Below, piece by piece: positions 43,746 to 52,473 of a DNA stretch of 64,000 nt. The stretch comes from a virus: positions 1 to 64,000 of the IMG/VR virus record IMGVR_UViG_3300028025_003904. One strand, given 5' to 3'. Numbering within the stretch: position 1 is the first letter of the stretch; each line of letters begins with the position of its first letter. Both the position numbers and the translations under genes were made by a program. The notes below the pieces were generated by a model. The model was given only the letters and a program-made list of their open reading frames with translations. It did not search any database and was not told where the DNA came from.

Positions 43746-44006
43746 CTATAAACTTTCGTTAATAGCATTTACATATGCAACCTTTGAAGATACACCAGCG
43801 AATCTTTGTACTTCCTTACCATCTTTTTCAATAATTACAGTAGGAACTGAACGGATATTATATTTAGTTGCTAATTCAAATGCTTCATCTACATCATATT
43901 CTTCAAACTTAACACCACTAACGGATTGTTTAACTTCTTCAAAAATTGGTTTTAGAGTTTTGCATGGTCCACACCAGCTAGCTGAAAATTTCTTTACACT
44001 AATCAT
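43746..44006 (-). CDS. Thioredoxin (86 aa)
   Basis: Active site W11-C-G-P-C15 and the cis-Pro region NIRSVPTVIIEKDGKEV confirm a thioredoxin, truncated at the N-terminus relative to the usual 105 residues but with the core complete. It lies directly after NrdA and PhoH, as expected for a protein supplying reducing equivalents to ribonucleotide reductase, although phage thioredoxins may also serve other proteins. Confidence 0.92.
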   Translation of the reverse strand: MISVKKFSASWCGPCKTLKPIFEEVKQSVSGVKFEEYDVDEAFELATKYNIRSVPTVIIEKDGKEVQRFAGVSSKVAYVNAINESL

Positions 44007-44008
44007 TT

Positions 44009-44737
44009 TTATCTTCCTTCTTTATTTTGTTTTTCTTTAAATTCATCATATGCATCCAATAATGCATCTACTACTGGATGTCTGTGATTTGTTAATAGAG
44101 TTTGTGAATCCATATCTTTAATCTTCTTTGCTGCGGTTACTAAAAACTTAAATCCACTTTCTCCTTTATATTTTAAATCTACTTGTTGTGAATCACCACA
44201 AACAACCATCTTACTTCTTAAACCCAAACGAGATGTAATCATTTCCATCTGGTCGTTTGTGCAATTCTGTGCTTCATCTACAATAATAAAACTATCCAAA
44301 AATGTTCTACCTCTCATAAATGCCAAAGGTACAATTTCTACTTGTCCATTTTGTAATATTTTATCAATTTTTTCTTTATTATATAATTGATAAAAGTTTG
44401 AATAAACGGGTTGCATCCAGGGTTCCATCTTTTCTCTCAAATCACCTGGTAAAAAACCAATCTCTTCTTTACTTACGGTAGGACGAGTGATAATTATTTT
44501 AGTTACAGTTTTCTTAAATAACATATCCAATGCTACTTGGCAAGCAAGTAGTGTTTTACCACTACCTGCTTTACCACTTAATATTGTAATTGCGTTGTTT
44601 AGGATTTTCTCCTTTGCTTCTTTTTGTTCATCGTTTAATTGAACCTGAAATTTAATTGGTCCTTTCGGCTTCTCAATAATTTCTTCTTTTATCTTTTCGG
44701 TCAATTCTTTGTTTTTATTTGATACATTCTCACCCAT
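44009..44737 (-). CDS. phoH: PhoH-like P-loop NTPase
   Basis: From ATG 44737 the protein is 242 residues with Walker A ITILSGKAGSGKTLLAC, a Walker B/DEAQN (FIIVDEAQNCTNDQ), PhoH's LPGDLREKMEPW, and GDSQQVDLKYKGESGFKFL, TNHRHPVVDALL near the end. A longer frame to 44800 would overlap nrdA by 47 nt, so the internal Met (MGENVSNK) was chosen. PhoH-like genes are widespread in marine phages; the role is unclear, perhaps RNA or phosphate-stress related. Confidence 0.9.
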   Translation of the reverse strand: MGENVSNKNKELTEKIKEEIIEKPKGPIKFQVQLNDEQKEAKEKILNNAITILSGKAGSGKTLLACQVALDMLFKKTVTKIIITRPTVSKEEIGFLPGDLREKMEPWMQPVYSNFYQLYNKEKIDKILQNGQVEIVPLAFMRGRTFLDSFIIVDEAQNCTNDQMEMITSRLGLRSKMVVCGDSQQVDLKYKGESGFKFLVTAAKKIKDMDSQTLLTNHRHPVVDALLDAYDEFKEKQNKEGR

Positions 44738-44753
44738 AACACTATTGTTTATT

Positions 44754-46535
44754 TTATCCTTCACACGAAACACAATCAGGGTCCATTGCTCTTGCCGCAA
44801 TATCTCCTCTCAATACACTTTCAGTTCTCATATAGTATAAAGTTTTTACACCTTCTTTCCATGCTTCCATAGTTACCTGATTAATCCACTTTGGTTCTGC
44901 GGTTGCAGGAAATGCTAAATTAAGAGAAACTGCTTGGTCTATATATTGTTGTCTAACACCAGCTTGCTTTACTAAATCTAATTGGTTTATTTCTTTAAAT
45001 GTTTTGAATACATCTTTAACCGAACTACATTTGTGCATATGGTCTTCCGCAGTTACTTCGGTACATTGAACTAACTTACCTTCAAAGAAACACCACTCAT
45101 CCAAGAAATCTAAATCTTGTACCGAGCCGCCATCTGCAAGGATTTTATCCCATACCTCTTTGGTGTTTTTGGTCATCTTTCTTAACACTCTTTCTAACTC
45201 TGGGTTCTTACGAATGAATGTTCCTTTTGATGTTTGCTCTGTAAATACATTTGCTGCCCAAGGTTCAATACCACTACTTACATTACCACTCAATTTAGAG
45301 TTTGATACTGTTGGTGCTACTGCTCTCAAATGTGTATTACGGAAACCAGTATCTCTACACCACAATGGTTCTCCATACTCTGCTCCCATATCTCTACTCG
45401 CTCTTTCACTTTCTATTTTCATTTGAGAGAAAATCTTACGAGTTTCGAATTGTGCTGGCAAACCTTCAAATGGAATACCCTTTTGTTGTAAGTATGTATG
45501 CCATCCTAAAACACCCAACCCCAATGCTCTTCCTTTTACTGCTGAACGAACTGAATTATCAAATCCAACTAAACCTTTAGCTCTTTGTATAAACTCTTCT
45601 AATACACCATCTAAAAACATTGTAGCAGTATATACTAAATCAGTATCTTTCCACTCATCGTATTTAGCAAGATTAAGAGATGATAAACAACATACAAATG
45701 AATGTGATTCATCAGTATGTAATACAATCTCACTACAAATGTTTGTCATATACACCTTCAAACCATTCTTTTTATATGCTTCTGGGTTTTGTTTGTTTAC
45801 ATTACCCTTATACATAATGTATGGTTCACCAGTTGCTTTTCTTTTTTGTAATAACTTACCCCATTTTCTACGAGCTTCGGTTTCGCCATCCTGCAACTTA
45901 CGCATAAACTTATCACCCACTACTGCACATTGGTGCATATTTAGTGATTGTCTATTAACATCTCCTTTTGGTTCTCTAATCTCCAACCAATCCTCAAAAT
46001 CTTTATGTTCGATGTTCATATTTACAGATGCCGCACCTCTACGAACTGAACCTTGATTTGTAGCAAGTATAGTTGAATCATAAATCTTACAGAATGGAAC
46101 TACACCATCCGATGTACCATTACCAGTAATCTTTGCACCAGCTGGTCTGATTTGGTTTATACCAATACCAACACCACCACCATGCTTTGCTAACAACATT
46201 AATTCTAAATTCTTTGAACCAATCTCATAGATACTATCACCTACATCAATACCAAAACAAGAGATTGGTAATCCCCTATCTGTACCTGTGTTAGATAATA
46301 CAGGTGTTGCTAAACATAACCACCCTTTCCAAATGTAATCAAAAAACTTTGTAGCTAATTGAGGTTTACCCAATCGTTGTGCTACCTTTGTAGATACACG
46401 CCAATACGCATCCTTTGGTTTCTCACCATCTTGTAAGTAACCTTTTGATATAGTCTTTACATATATCTCATTATTTCCCCATTGTGGGAAGTCTACATCA
46501 ACTTCCCAACCAAATTCTTCTCCGTAATTTCTCAT
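44754..46535 (-). CDS. nrdA: Ribonucleotide reductase large subunit (class I NrdA)
   Basis: 593 residues. Active-site Cys93 (LPISCFGIDVG), the N-C-E triad in NICSEIVLHTDESH, the partner Cys in FVCCLSSLNLA, the loop SGNVSSGIEPW and a C-terminal CVSCEG redox pair are all present. Compared with T4 and E. coli NrdA (about 750 aa) it lacks the N-terminal ATP-cone, so dATP feedback inhibition is probably lost. It makes dNTPs together with the 46543-47556 NrdB, the stop-start gap being only 7 nt. Confidence 0.93.
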   Translation of the reverse strand: MRNYGEEFGWEVDVDFPQWGNNEIYVKTISKGYLQDGEKPKDAYWRVSTKVAQRLGKPQLATKFFDYIWKGWLCLATPVLSNTGTDRGLPISCFGIDVGDSIYEIGSKNLELMLLAKHGGGVGIGINQIRPAGAKITGNGTSDGVVPFCKIYDSTILATNQGSVRRGAASVNMNIEHKDFEDWLEIREPKGDVNRQSLNMHQCAVVGDKFMRKLQDGETEARRKWGKLLQKRKATGEPYIMYKGNVNKQNPEAYKKNGLKVYMTNICSEIVLHTDESHSFVCCLSSLNLAKYDEWKDTDLVYTATMFLDGVLEEFIQRAKGLVGFDNSVRSAVKGRALGLGVLGWHTYLQQKGIPFEGLPAQFETRKIFSQMKIESERASRDMGAEYGEPLWCRDTGFRNTHLRAVAPTVSNSKLSGNVSSGIEPWAANVFTEQTSKGTFIRKNPELERVLRKMTKNTKEVWDKILADGGSVQDLDFLDEWCFFEGKLVQCTEVTAEDHMHKCSSVKDVFKTFKEINQLDLVKQAGVRQQYIDQAVSLNLAFPATAEPKWINQVTMEAWKEGVKTLYYMRTESVLRGDIAARAMDPDCVSCEG

Positions 46536-46542
46536 AATTTAA

Positions 46543-47556
46543 TTAAAATATATCTCCCCAATCTTCGCCTTCACCTGCTTTTGAATAATCCGTTGGTCTC
46601 ATTGCAAAAAAATCAGTATGTGTTACTCCACCTGTAAGATGGTAGAACCAATCTAATTCACTTGCTTTCTTTTCATTGTATTGAAAATAATCATCTCCAC
46701 CCACGAATGGATTGTAACCTAATTCTCCTAACTTTTCATTGATTCGTTTTGTAATGAAGTGTTTTAAATCATCTTTTTTAAGATTTTCTAAATCACCTCT
46801 TTCAAATATCTTATCAATATACTTATGTTCCAAACCTTGCATTATATGTGCTGCTTCGTATATAGAAGATTTTGCTTCTTCTAACAATTCTGGGAACTCA
46901 TCACACATATGTCTGAATAATTGACAACCCATCTTTGAGTGTAGGGATTCATCTCTAACACTCCACTTCATTTGTTGTCCAATTCCTTTTAATAAGTTTC
47001 TCATTTGGAATGAATACAATACAGCGAATGATGAATACAATGCTACACCTTCCGCAAATGCTGAAAAGATTGCTAATGAACGTGCTACCTCCTTTCTTGC
47101 AATTGGGTTTGTTCTTATATCTTCTGGTGTCCAATCTGCCGTAGTTTGTGTTAGCATCTCAAATCTTGCTCTCATTGCATCATCGTGTAAGAATCCTTCA
47201 AAGTCATCTAACCCCAATGTTTCATTTAAGTAAGAATATGCTACTGCGTGGATTGTTTCTTGTGAACCAAACAACATAGCCATTTGTCTTATTTCATGCT
47301 TTGGAAACCATTTAGTAACCATTCCTGTCCAATAATCGGAAACTGCACATTCTGTTTGAGCAAAGCCCAAAAGAATGTTTCCAACTAAATTCTTTTCAGC
47401 AGGTGTAAGATTTTCGTTCCAATCTTTAACATCACCTTGCATCGGTATTTCCGTATGTAACCAAAACGCTTGAGCTTGTAGTAACCAACCTTCCGTATAA
47501 TAAACAGGGTATTCAAATGGTTTATATGCTACCCTTTCTGTAAATAATTTGCTCAT
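46543..47556 (-). CDS. nrdB: Ribonucleotide reductase small subunit (NrdB)
   Basis: 337 residues with the diiron ligands: Glu in QTECAVSDYW, EXXH in QETIHAVAYSY, Glu in FAEGVALYSSF and EXXH in DESLHSKMG. The Tyr that follows EXXH by four residues (ETIHAVAY) fits the radical tyrosine of class Ia/Ib. The C-terminus (EGEDWGDIF) is the acidic tail that docks on NrdA. It is paired with the NrdA above; a 111-nt leader without a clear host promoter lies upstream. Confidence 0.93.
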   Translation of the reverse strand: MSKLFTERVAYKPFEYPVYYTEGWLLQAQAFWLHTEIPMQGDVKDWNENLTPAEKNLVGNILLGFAQTECAVSDYWTGMVTKWFPKHEIRQMAMLFGSQETIHAVAYSYLNETLGLDDFEGFLHDDAMRARFEMLTQTTADWTPEDIRTNPIARKEVARSLAIFSAFAEGVALYSSFAVLYSFQMRNLLKGIGQQMKWSVRDESLHSKMGCQLFRHMCDEFPELLEEAKSSIYEAAHIMQGLEHKYIDKIFERGDLENLKKDDLKHFITKRINEKLGELGYNPFVGGDDYFQYNEKKASELDWFYHLTGGVTHTDFFAMRPTDYSKAGEGEDWGDIF

Positions 47557-47667
47557 AGTTTTTTATCCAATTTTAATTTTAGGTATAGATAAGTATTGTA
47601 TATATCCCCTTTTCAACCCAACTTTTCATAGGATTTTTCTATGTAAGTGTGGTAGTATTTTAGGATA

Positions 47668-49035
47668 TTATCCCATATCAGTTGGCATCGTTTCCAAGTA
47701 CTTTTTGTGTAATAATTTCTTTTCAATCTGAACTCCGTTATTACTTTCTTTGGTTGCCATAATACCATTTGATGATTGAGCATCGTATATTTCTATCTCA
47801 CCTTTCATCGTATCCATCTTTGTTGGGAACGTTAAACCATCCGGTCCGAATCGGTTTTTCATTACGTGAACCCTTGCAGTATTTGCCAACTTATCTTTAT
47901 CCTTACGCGATACACTCATAATAAAATCAGCTGTCATTACTTTAGCGTAACTATCTGCAATTGAATCTGCGTGAATTACTTCATCTTCCAATGCACCTCT
48001 ATTGGTTTGTGATGCTGTCCAAATTGGAACACCAATTTCTCCACCCATTCCGCGTAGTTCCTCATACACTCCACCTAACTCTGCATATAAACCATCTCGT
48101 TTATTTACAGGTTTAAGTAAATCGGCATAATCTACTATAATAAGATGTGGAATAAATCCTTGTGCTCTTAATTTATCAATATGGGATTTCATAGTTTTTA
48201 CACTAGCTCCCCTATTTGGATAATTTTTAATCATCAAACGAGCAGAATAACCTTTTAGTTTTCTTTGGATTTCTTCTTTGTTGTTCTTTAATTCTGCTAA
48301 AGGAATACCTGTATAAATTGTATCGTATCTACAACCTACATAGTTTTCACTCAACTCCAAACTATAATGTAATACGTTGAATCCCCTTGCTACCGCATCC
48401 GCACCCAATTTACATAACAACCAAGTCTTACCAATACCTGATGGTGCTACTACAACACCCAACTCACCAGGTCCTAAACCACCATCCATCAACTCATTGA
48501 TTGGTTTCCAACCAGTAGGTACTGAATTTCTCTTTACATCTTCTAAACGATATAGAATATCTAAAAAGTAATCATGTCCTAAATTGTTTTCTAAACCAGC
48601 TCTTAATGCATCCTGAATGATTGTTCCTACCTCATCATACTTACCACTTTGTAATAAGTCTACGGATTGGAAAATTGCAGATTTAAGTTTCTGTCTTTTA
48701 CAGAATTGTAGGTACTCTTGTTTAATAAAATCGGAATCAGGTGAACCAAATAAATCATAGACTTGTTGTAATCTGTCTACAATCATTTTCTTCTGCGCAT
48801 CTGTTTCTATTGCACTCAATTTAACTTTGAATACATCTAATGTAGGTGCAGCATTGCTTGTTTGATTATAGGATACAATTTCACCAACTATCCATCTATC
48901 CGCTTCTAACTCAAAAAAATCTTTTTTGGTTATATCTGAAACTTGATTTAAAAAAGGTTGGGATTCCAATAATGATGCAACTACTTTAGCTTGGTACGAT
49001 TGTCCGAACTTTTGTAGATTATCTATTGCTTCCAT
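47668..49035 (-). CDS. DnaB-type replicative helicase (T4 gp41-like)
   Basis: 455 residues: an N-terminal helical domain, Walker A VVAPSGIGKTWLLCKLG (about 201-217), Walker B region LIIVDYADLLKPV, and GVPIWTASQTNRGALE with the downstream RADxIM/VSRK region. The layout (N-terminal ~150 aa, linker, RecA-like motor) is DnaB/gp41-like. It unwinds DNA in front of the polymerase and provides the platform for primase. A primase gene is not obvious in the window. Its start overlaps the 70-residue gene stop by 1 nt. Confidence 0.87.
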   Translation of the reverse strand: MEAIDNLQKFGQSYQAKVVASLLESQPFLNQVSDITKKDFFELEADRWIVGEIVSYNQTSNAAPTLDVFKVKLSAIETDAQKKMIVDRLQQVYDLFGSPDSDFIKQEYLQFCKRQKLKSAIFQSVDLLQSGKYDEVGTIIQDALRAGLENNLGHDYFLDILYRLEDVKRNSVPTGWKPINELMDGGLGPGELGVVVAPSGIGKTWLLCKLGADAVARGFNVLHYSLELSENYVGCRYDTIYTGIPLAELKNNKEEIQRKLKGYSARLMIKNYPNRGASVKTMKSHIDKLRAQGFIPHLIIVDYADLLKPVNKRDGLYAELGGVYEELRGMGGEIGVPIWTASQTNRGALEDEVIHADSIADSYAKVMTADFIMSVSRKDKDKLANTARVHVMKNRFGPDGLTFPTKMDTMKGEIEIYDAQSSNGIMATKESNNGVQIEKKLLHKKYLETMPTDMG

Positions 49036-49247
49036 TATTTTTTATCCTTCTTCTTTCTAGCTAATCTTTTTTCTTCAATTGATAAATTTACATCTACCTC
49101 AACTTTTGGTTTGTCCTCTTTCTTTGGACGTAGGGCTTTCCACTCTGATTTGGGAACGAACACCCAACCGTAATTTGCTACCTTTTGGTCAGCTTCTGAT
49201 TCTACTACTCTTCGGATTTCTCCTTCTTTACTTTTAATGCACTTCAT
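49035..49247 (-). CDS. Small basic conserved phage protein (70 aa)
   Basis: A highly charged 70-residue protein (MKCIKSKEGEIRRVVESEAD...YGWVFVPKSEWKALRP...RKKKDKK). The segment 'VANYGWVFVPKSEWKALR' resembles small proteins found beside helicase and SSB genes of T4-like phages. No activity is known. Its stop overlaps the helicase start by 1 nt. Confidence 0.65.
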   Translation of the reverse strand: MKCIKSKEGEIRRVVESEADQKVANYGWVFVPKSEWKALRPKKEDKPKVEVDVNLSIEEKRLARKKKDKK

Positions 49248-49271
49248 AGATTTTATCTCCGTGTTTAATTG

Positions 49272-50327
49272 TTATTTACTGTATTTACTTATTGTTCCGA
49301 AAGTTTTAACCACCCAGCTATTTACATCACCAAGTGCATCAATTACTTTCATACTCATTGCCTTTTTAATAAAAGATAGTTTATCCAATTTGGATACATT
49401 CTCTTGATATTTGGCGTTAATCTTTATTCTTGTATTAGATGATATTTCAGGATTTTCCAATTGCATTAATCTGAAATTTCTTTCTACGATTGGTTTTCCA
49501 TCTAAAATATCTTTGTAAATTTTAGGTCCTTTTCCAGCACCTCTTTCTTCACATAACTCATATAGTTTATCAAACTCTACCCTCTCCGCTTCCACCACTT
49601 CCGGAAACCTTTTAATAATTGTTTTAAGACCACACCCACTAATACCATTGATATTATCAGAGGTGTCGCCATCAAGACAGCGATATACCATAAAATTGTT
49701 GGGATGGATGCCAAACTCCTCAACAACCTTTTGCTCCGTATATAATTTCTTTTTGCTCGGTGAGTAAACTTCAACATTTGATTTAACTAATTGTAAAAAA
49801 TCTTTATCAGATGACATTACTATTGCACCATCATCTTCCGTAACCAATTGCGATGCAATATATCCAATTACATCATCTGCTTCTATACTATCAAACAACA
49901 TAATGTCAACAGGAAGATATTCAAGCAATTCTATTAAGCCAATCATTTGGCGTTTCATAGAAACACTTTCATCTTCCTTTGACATCATATCTTCATATTG
50001 ACGATTTACTCTAAAACGATTACTACCTCTATCAGCTTTGTATCCACTAAATATCTTTTTACGGCTGTCCGAACCACCTTTACCATCAAATACAATGATA
50101 CAACGAGTTGCTTTGTATTCTCTGATTGCATACCCTATACTTTTTAGGAAGCCAGTTATACCACCGATGTGGTCACCATTATCATCCATTGTGGGATTTA
50201 CCGTCCATGCTCTGATAAAAGTATTTAATCCATCTACTAATAGAACTTTTGAGTTTAAGGATTGTTCTTTTACTTTCGTATGCTCATCACTAACCTCATC
50301 TAATAACCTTTTATATAACTCGTTCAT
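49272..50327 (-). CDS. 5'-3' exonuclease / RNase H (T4 rnh-like FEN1 family)
   Basis: 351 residues with FEN-family acidic motifs: LLVDGLNTFIR, IIVFDGKGGSDSRKKIF, DSIEADDVIGYI, IVMSSDKDFLQLV and CLDGDTSDNINGISGCGLKT (helix-hairpin-helix with GCGLKT). The two Asp clusters at DSIEADD and SSDKD mark the metal sites. In T4 this enzyme removes RNA primers and trims flaps. It lies between the helicase and UvsX genes. Confidence 0.9.
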   Translation of the reverse strand: MNELYKRLLDEVSDEHTKVKEQSLNSKVLLVDGLNTFIRAWTVNPTMDDNGDHIGGITGFLKSIGYAIREYKATRCIIVFDGKGGSDSRKKIFSGYKADRGSNRFRVNRQYEDMMSKEDESVSMKRQMIGLIELLEYLPVDIMLFDSIEADDVIGYIASQLVTEDDGAIVMSSDKDFLQLVKSNVEVYSPSKKKLYTEQKVVEEFGIHPNNFMVYRCLDGDTSDNINGISGCGLKTIIKRFPEVVEAERVEFDKLYELCEERGAGKGPKIYKDILDGKPIVERNFRLMQLENPEISSNTRIKINAKYQENVSKLDKLSFIKKAMSMKVIDALGDVNSWVVKTFGTISKYSK

Positions 50328-50335
50328 ATGTTTGT

Positions 50336-51463
50336 TTATTCATCACTTAATACACTCGCATCTACTACCAGATTATCTGTATCTAATGAATCCTTTTTGT
50401 ATTGTAGAATAGTAAATTCACAAATTCGTTTATAGATTTGTTCTTTTACCGATGGATTATTTTCTAACATTTCTTGTAACTCTTTGGCTTGGAACTTAAA
50501 TTCTTCACCAGTTTCAGTATCAACATATGTGTACCACGCTCCACCTTGCTTAACAAAGTTATAATCTTTCATTGCTCCCAACCATGCTCCGTAGTTATCA
50601 ATACCTCTATCAAAGAAAATATCAAAATCCGCTGAACGTAATGGTGGTCCTAATCTATTCTTAATTACATTGGCTCTTACTTTGATACCAACGATTCTCT
50701 CATTACCTTTCTCATCTTTTGCTTTGATTTTACCAGTTGATGCTAATCTTAACCGAACCGAAGCATGGAAAGCAATTGCTTTACCACCTGATGTAGTCCA
50801 AGGGTCTGAAAATGCCATTGCGTTCATCTTTTGGCGTAATTGGTTTGTGAATACTAATGTAATCTTTTGTCTACCAATCACATTTGTGATTTTACGCATT
50901 GCCTTTGAAATGATGATTGCTTTATCAGTTGCGTATCCATCCTTATCGTAATCAGCTTCCAGCTCTCTCTTTGTAGATGCTGCGGCAACTGAATCAACTA
51001 CGATAGTTACTAACTTATCCTTATCACCTTTTCTTACTTGCTCAATGATTGTATCAATTGTTTCAAATATATCCTCTACGGTATCAGCCGTAATATATAA
51101 TAGTTTGGATACATCTACACCAATCGCATCAAAGAACTCTCTACTTACCGCAGTTTCGGTATCAATCAATACTGCAACACCACCTTGCTTTTGCGTTTCT
51201 GCTAACACGTGTGCCGATAATAACGATTTACCACTCTGCTCTAATCCAGTAATTTCCGTAATTCTACCAATTGGAAAACCTCCAAATGGTCTATTGGAAA
51301 CTGCAACATCCAACATAGTTGCCCCAGAGGACACCCACCCCGTTATGTTGGTGGGTGCATCCTCCGAGTCATCATCTAAAAAGAAAGCAACCTTTTGGTC
51401 TTTGTATTTCTTATTTAGATTATCGGCAATTTGTTGTGCTAAATCCGCTTGAACTTTTGCCAT
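50336..51463 (-). CDS. uvsX: UvsX/RecA-like recombinase
   Basis: 375 residues: Walker A GLEQSGKS (73-80), LLIDTETAVSREFFDAIG, Walker B VTIVVDSVAA, a NQLRQKM-containing L2-like region (NQLRQKMNAMAFSDPWTTSGGKAI) and a C-terminal tail. The 'TTSGG' loop matches UvsX. It forms filaments on ssDNA with gp32 and drives recombination-dependent replication and repair. Neighbours are the SSB and exonuclease genes, as in other T4-like phages. Confidence 0.92.
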   Translation of the reverse strand: MAKVQADLAQQIADNLNKKYKDQKVAFFLDDDSEDAPTNITGWVSSGATMLDVAVSNRPFGGFPIGRITEITGLEQSGKSLLSAHVLAETQKQGGVAVLIDTETAVSREFFDAIGVDVSKLLYITADTVEDIFETIDTIIEQVRKGDKDKLVTIVVDSVAAASTKRELEADYDKDGYATDKAIIISKAMRKITNVIGRQKITLVFTNQLRQKMNAMAFSDPWTTSGGKAIAFHASVRLRLASTGKIKAKDEKGNERIVGIKVRANVIKNRLGPPLRSADFDIFFDRGIDNYGAWLGAMKDYNFVKQGGAWYTYVDTETGEEFKFQAKELQEMLENNPSVKEQIYKRICEFTILQYKKDSLDTDNLVVDASVLSDE

Positions 51464-51481
51464 TGTAACTCCTTTTTATTT

Positions 51482-52342
51482 TTATGAATTGAATAAATCT
51501 TCAAATGCCGATGCTACATCAACCTTTGTAGAAGCAGGTTTTTCTTCTGCTACATCCCAAGGTAACTCTGTAATTGGCTCTGTCGATTTAGGTACTGAAA
51601 CAGGTTGAGGTACTACTTGCTCCTGAACCGATTGTGGTTTAGGTGCTAATGTTTCAGATGCAACCGATGGTGCAGGTGATTCTTCATCCTCATGTTGTGC
51701 AGTTGGGTTTAACCAATTTTCTAAAACACCTTTCAATTCAGCGTAAGATAACTCACTATAAATGTCAGTAATTTCTGTCTGCTCATTTAATAATTTGTTT
51801 TCTAACTCTGCGTTTTCGGTTAATTTAGTTACATTTGGTTTTACTCTGATACGAGTCTCTGGATATGTTTTACCAGCTTCTTCTACAATTTCGATTACCA
51901 CATCACGACCTTCGTTCTCATCGGTAATATCACCATAATCAGGGTCTGCAATGATTGCAAGAATCTCTTGATATACAGTTTTACCAAATCCCCAAAACTT
52001 AACTCCTTCGTTTTCTTGTCCACGAATAACCACAGGTGCGAATGTACGCAATTTCGGCTCCATCTTCTTACCTGCTTTCCAATTTTCAGTATCACCTAAT
52101 CGTTTTAACTTTTCGGCAAACTCTAAAATCGGGTCAGGTCTTCCAAAAGAAGCTGGTGATAAATAAGTTTTGTTGTTAATGTTGTAATGAAATAAAAGTT
52201 CAATAAAAGGATTTTGTTTGTTGAACTTATAAGGAACTATGCGTAATACATATTTTCCTGGTTTTGGTTTCCAAAGAGCATCTGTCTTTTTGGATGTGTT
52301 TTGCAACGAATTGAGACGCTGCTTGATTGCACTAATGTCCAT
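51482..52342 (-). CDS. gp32-like single-stranded DNA-binding protein
   Basis: 286 residues with a gp32-type N-terminus (MDISAIKQRLNSLQNTSKKTDALWKPKPGKYVLRIVPY), FIELLFHYNINNKTYLSPASFG, KFWGFGKTVYQEIL, and an acidic, Pro-rich C-terminal tail ending SAFEDLFNS that in T4 recruits partner proteins. No Cys cluster is present, so the zinc site seen in T4 gp32 is absent. It has a strong promoter (52441-52471) and a hairpin-forming leader (52385-52408), consistent with autoregulation as in T4. Confidence 0.85.
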   Translation of the reverse strand: MDISAIKQRLNSLQNTSKKTDALWKPKPGKYVLRIVPYKFNKQNPFIELLFHYNINNKTYLSPASFGRPDPILEFAEKLKRLGDTENWKAGKKMEPKLRTFAPVVIRGQENEGVKFWGFGKTVYQEILAIIADPDYGDITDENEGRDVVIEIVEEAGKTYPETRIRVKPNVTKLTENAELENKLLNEQTEITDIYSELSYAELKGVLENWLNPTAQHEDEESPAPSVASETLAPKPQSVQEQVVPQPVSVPKSTEPITELPWDVAEEKPASTKVDVASAFEDLFNS

Positions 52343-52384
52343 AATGTACGTTTTTGTTTTTAAGTTTTATTTATTTTAGATTTT

Positions 52385-52408
52385 AAGATTATCGCGATAA
52401 ATCTTACA
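52385..52408 (-). promoter_or_regulatory. Hairpin in SSB leader
   Basis: In the minus-strand leader of the SSB gene, TAAGAT and TATCG pair with CGATA and ATCTTA around the perfect palindrome TTATCGCGATAA. It lies about 45 nt before the ATG. T4 gp32 controls its own translation by binding a structured leader; a similar role is possible. Confidence 0.5.
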
Positions 52409-52440
52409 CGTATAAATATCGGATTCTTAAAATATTGAAA

Positions 52441-52471
52441 CAAAGATACGAATATTTTTTCGTATCTCCAA
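52441..52471 (-). promoter_or_regulatory. Bacteroidota-type promoter for the SSB gene
   Basis: TTGG (TTG 52471-52469), 20-nt spacer, TATCTTTG (52448-52441). The spacer also contains the dyad GATACGA...TCGTATC (52445-52466 area), possibly an operator. Confidence 0.88.
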
Positions 52472-52473
52472 AA

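Noticed and set aside
44738-44800. Longer PhoH start at 44800
   Set aside because: It overlaps nrdA by 47 nt and adds sequence unlike PhoH; the internal Met gives the usual length.
47610-47650. Possible terminator upstream of the helicase stop (CATAG...CTATG)
   Set aside because: Only a 5-bp stem with no following T-run on the minus strand.
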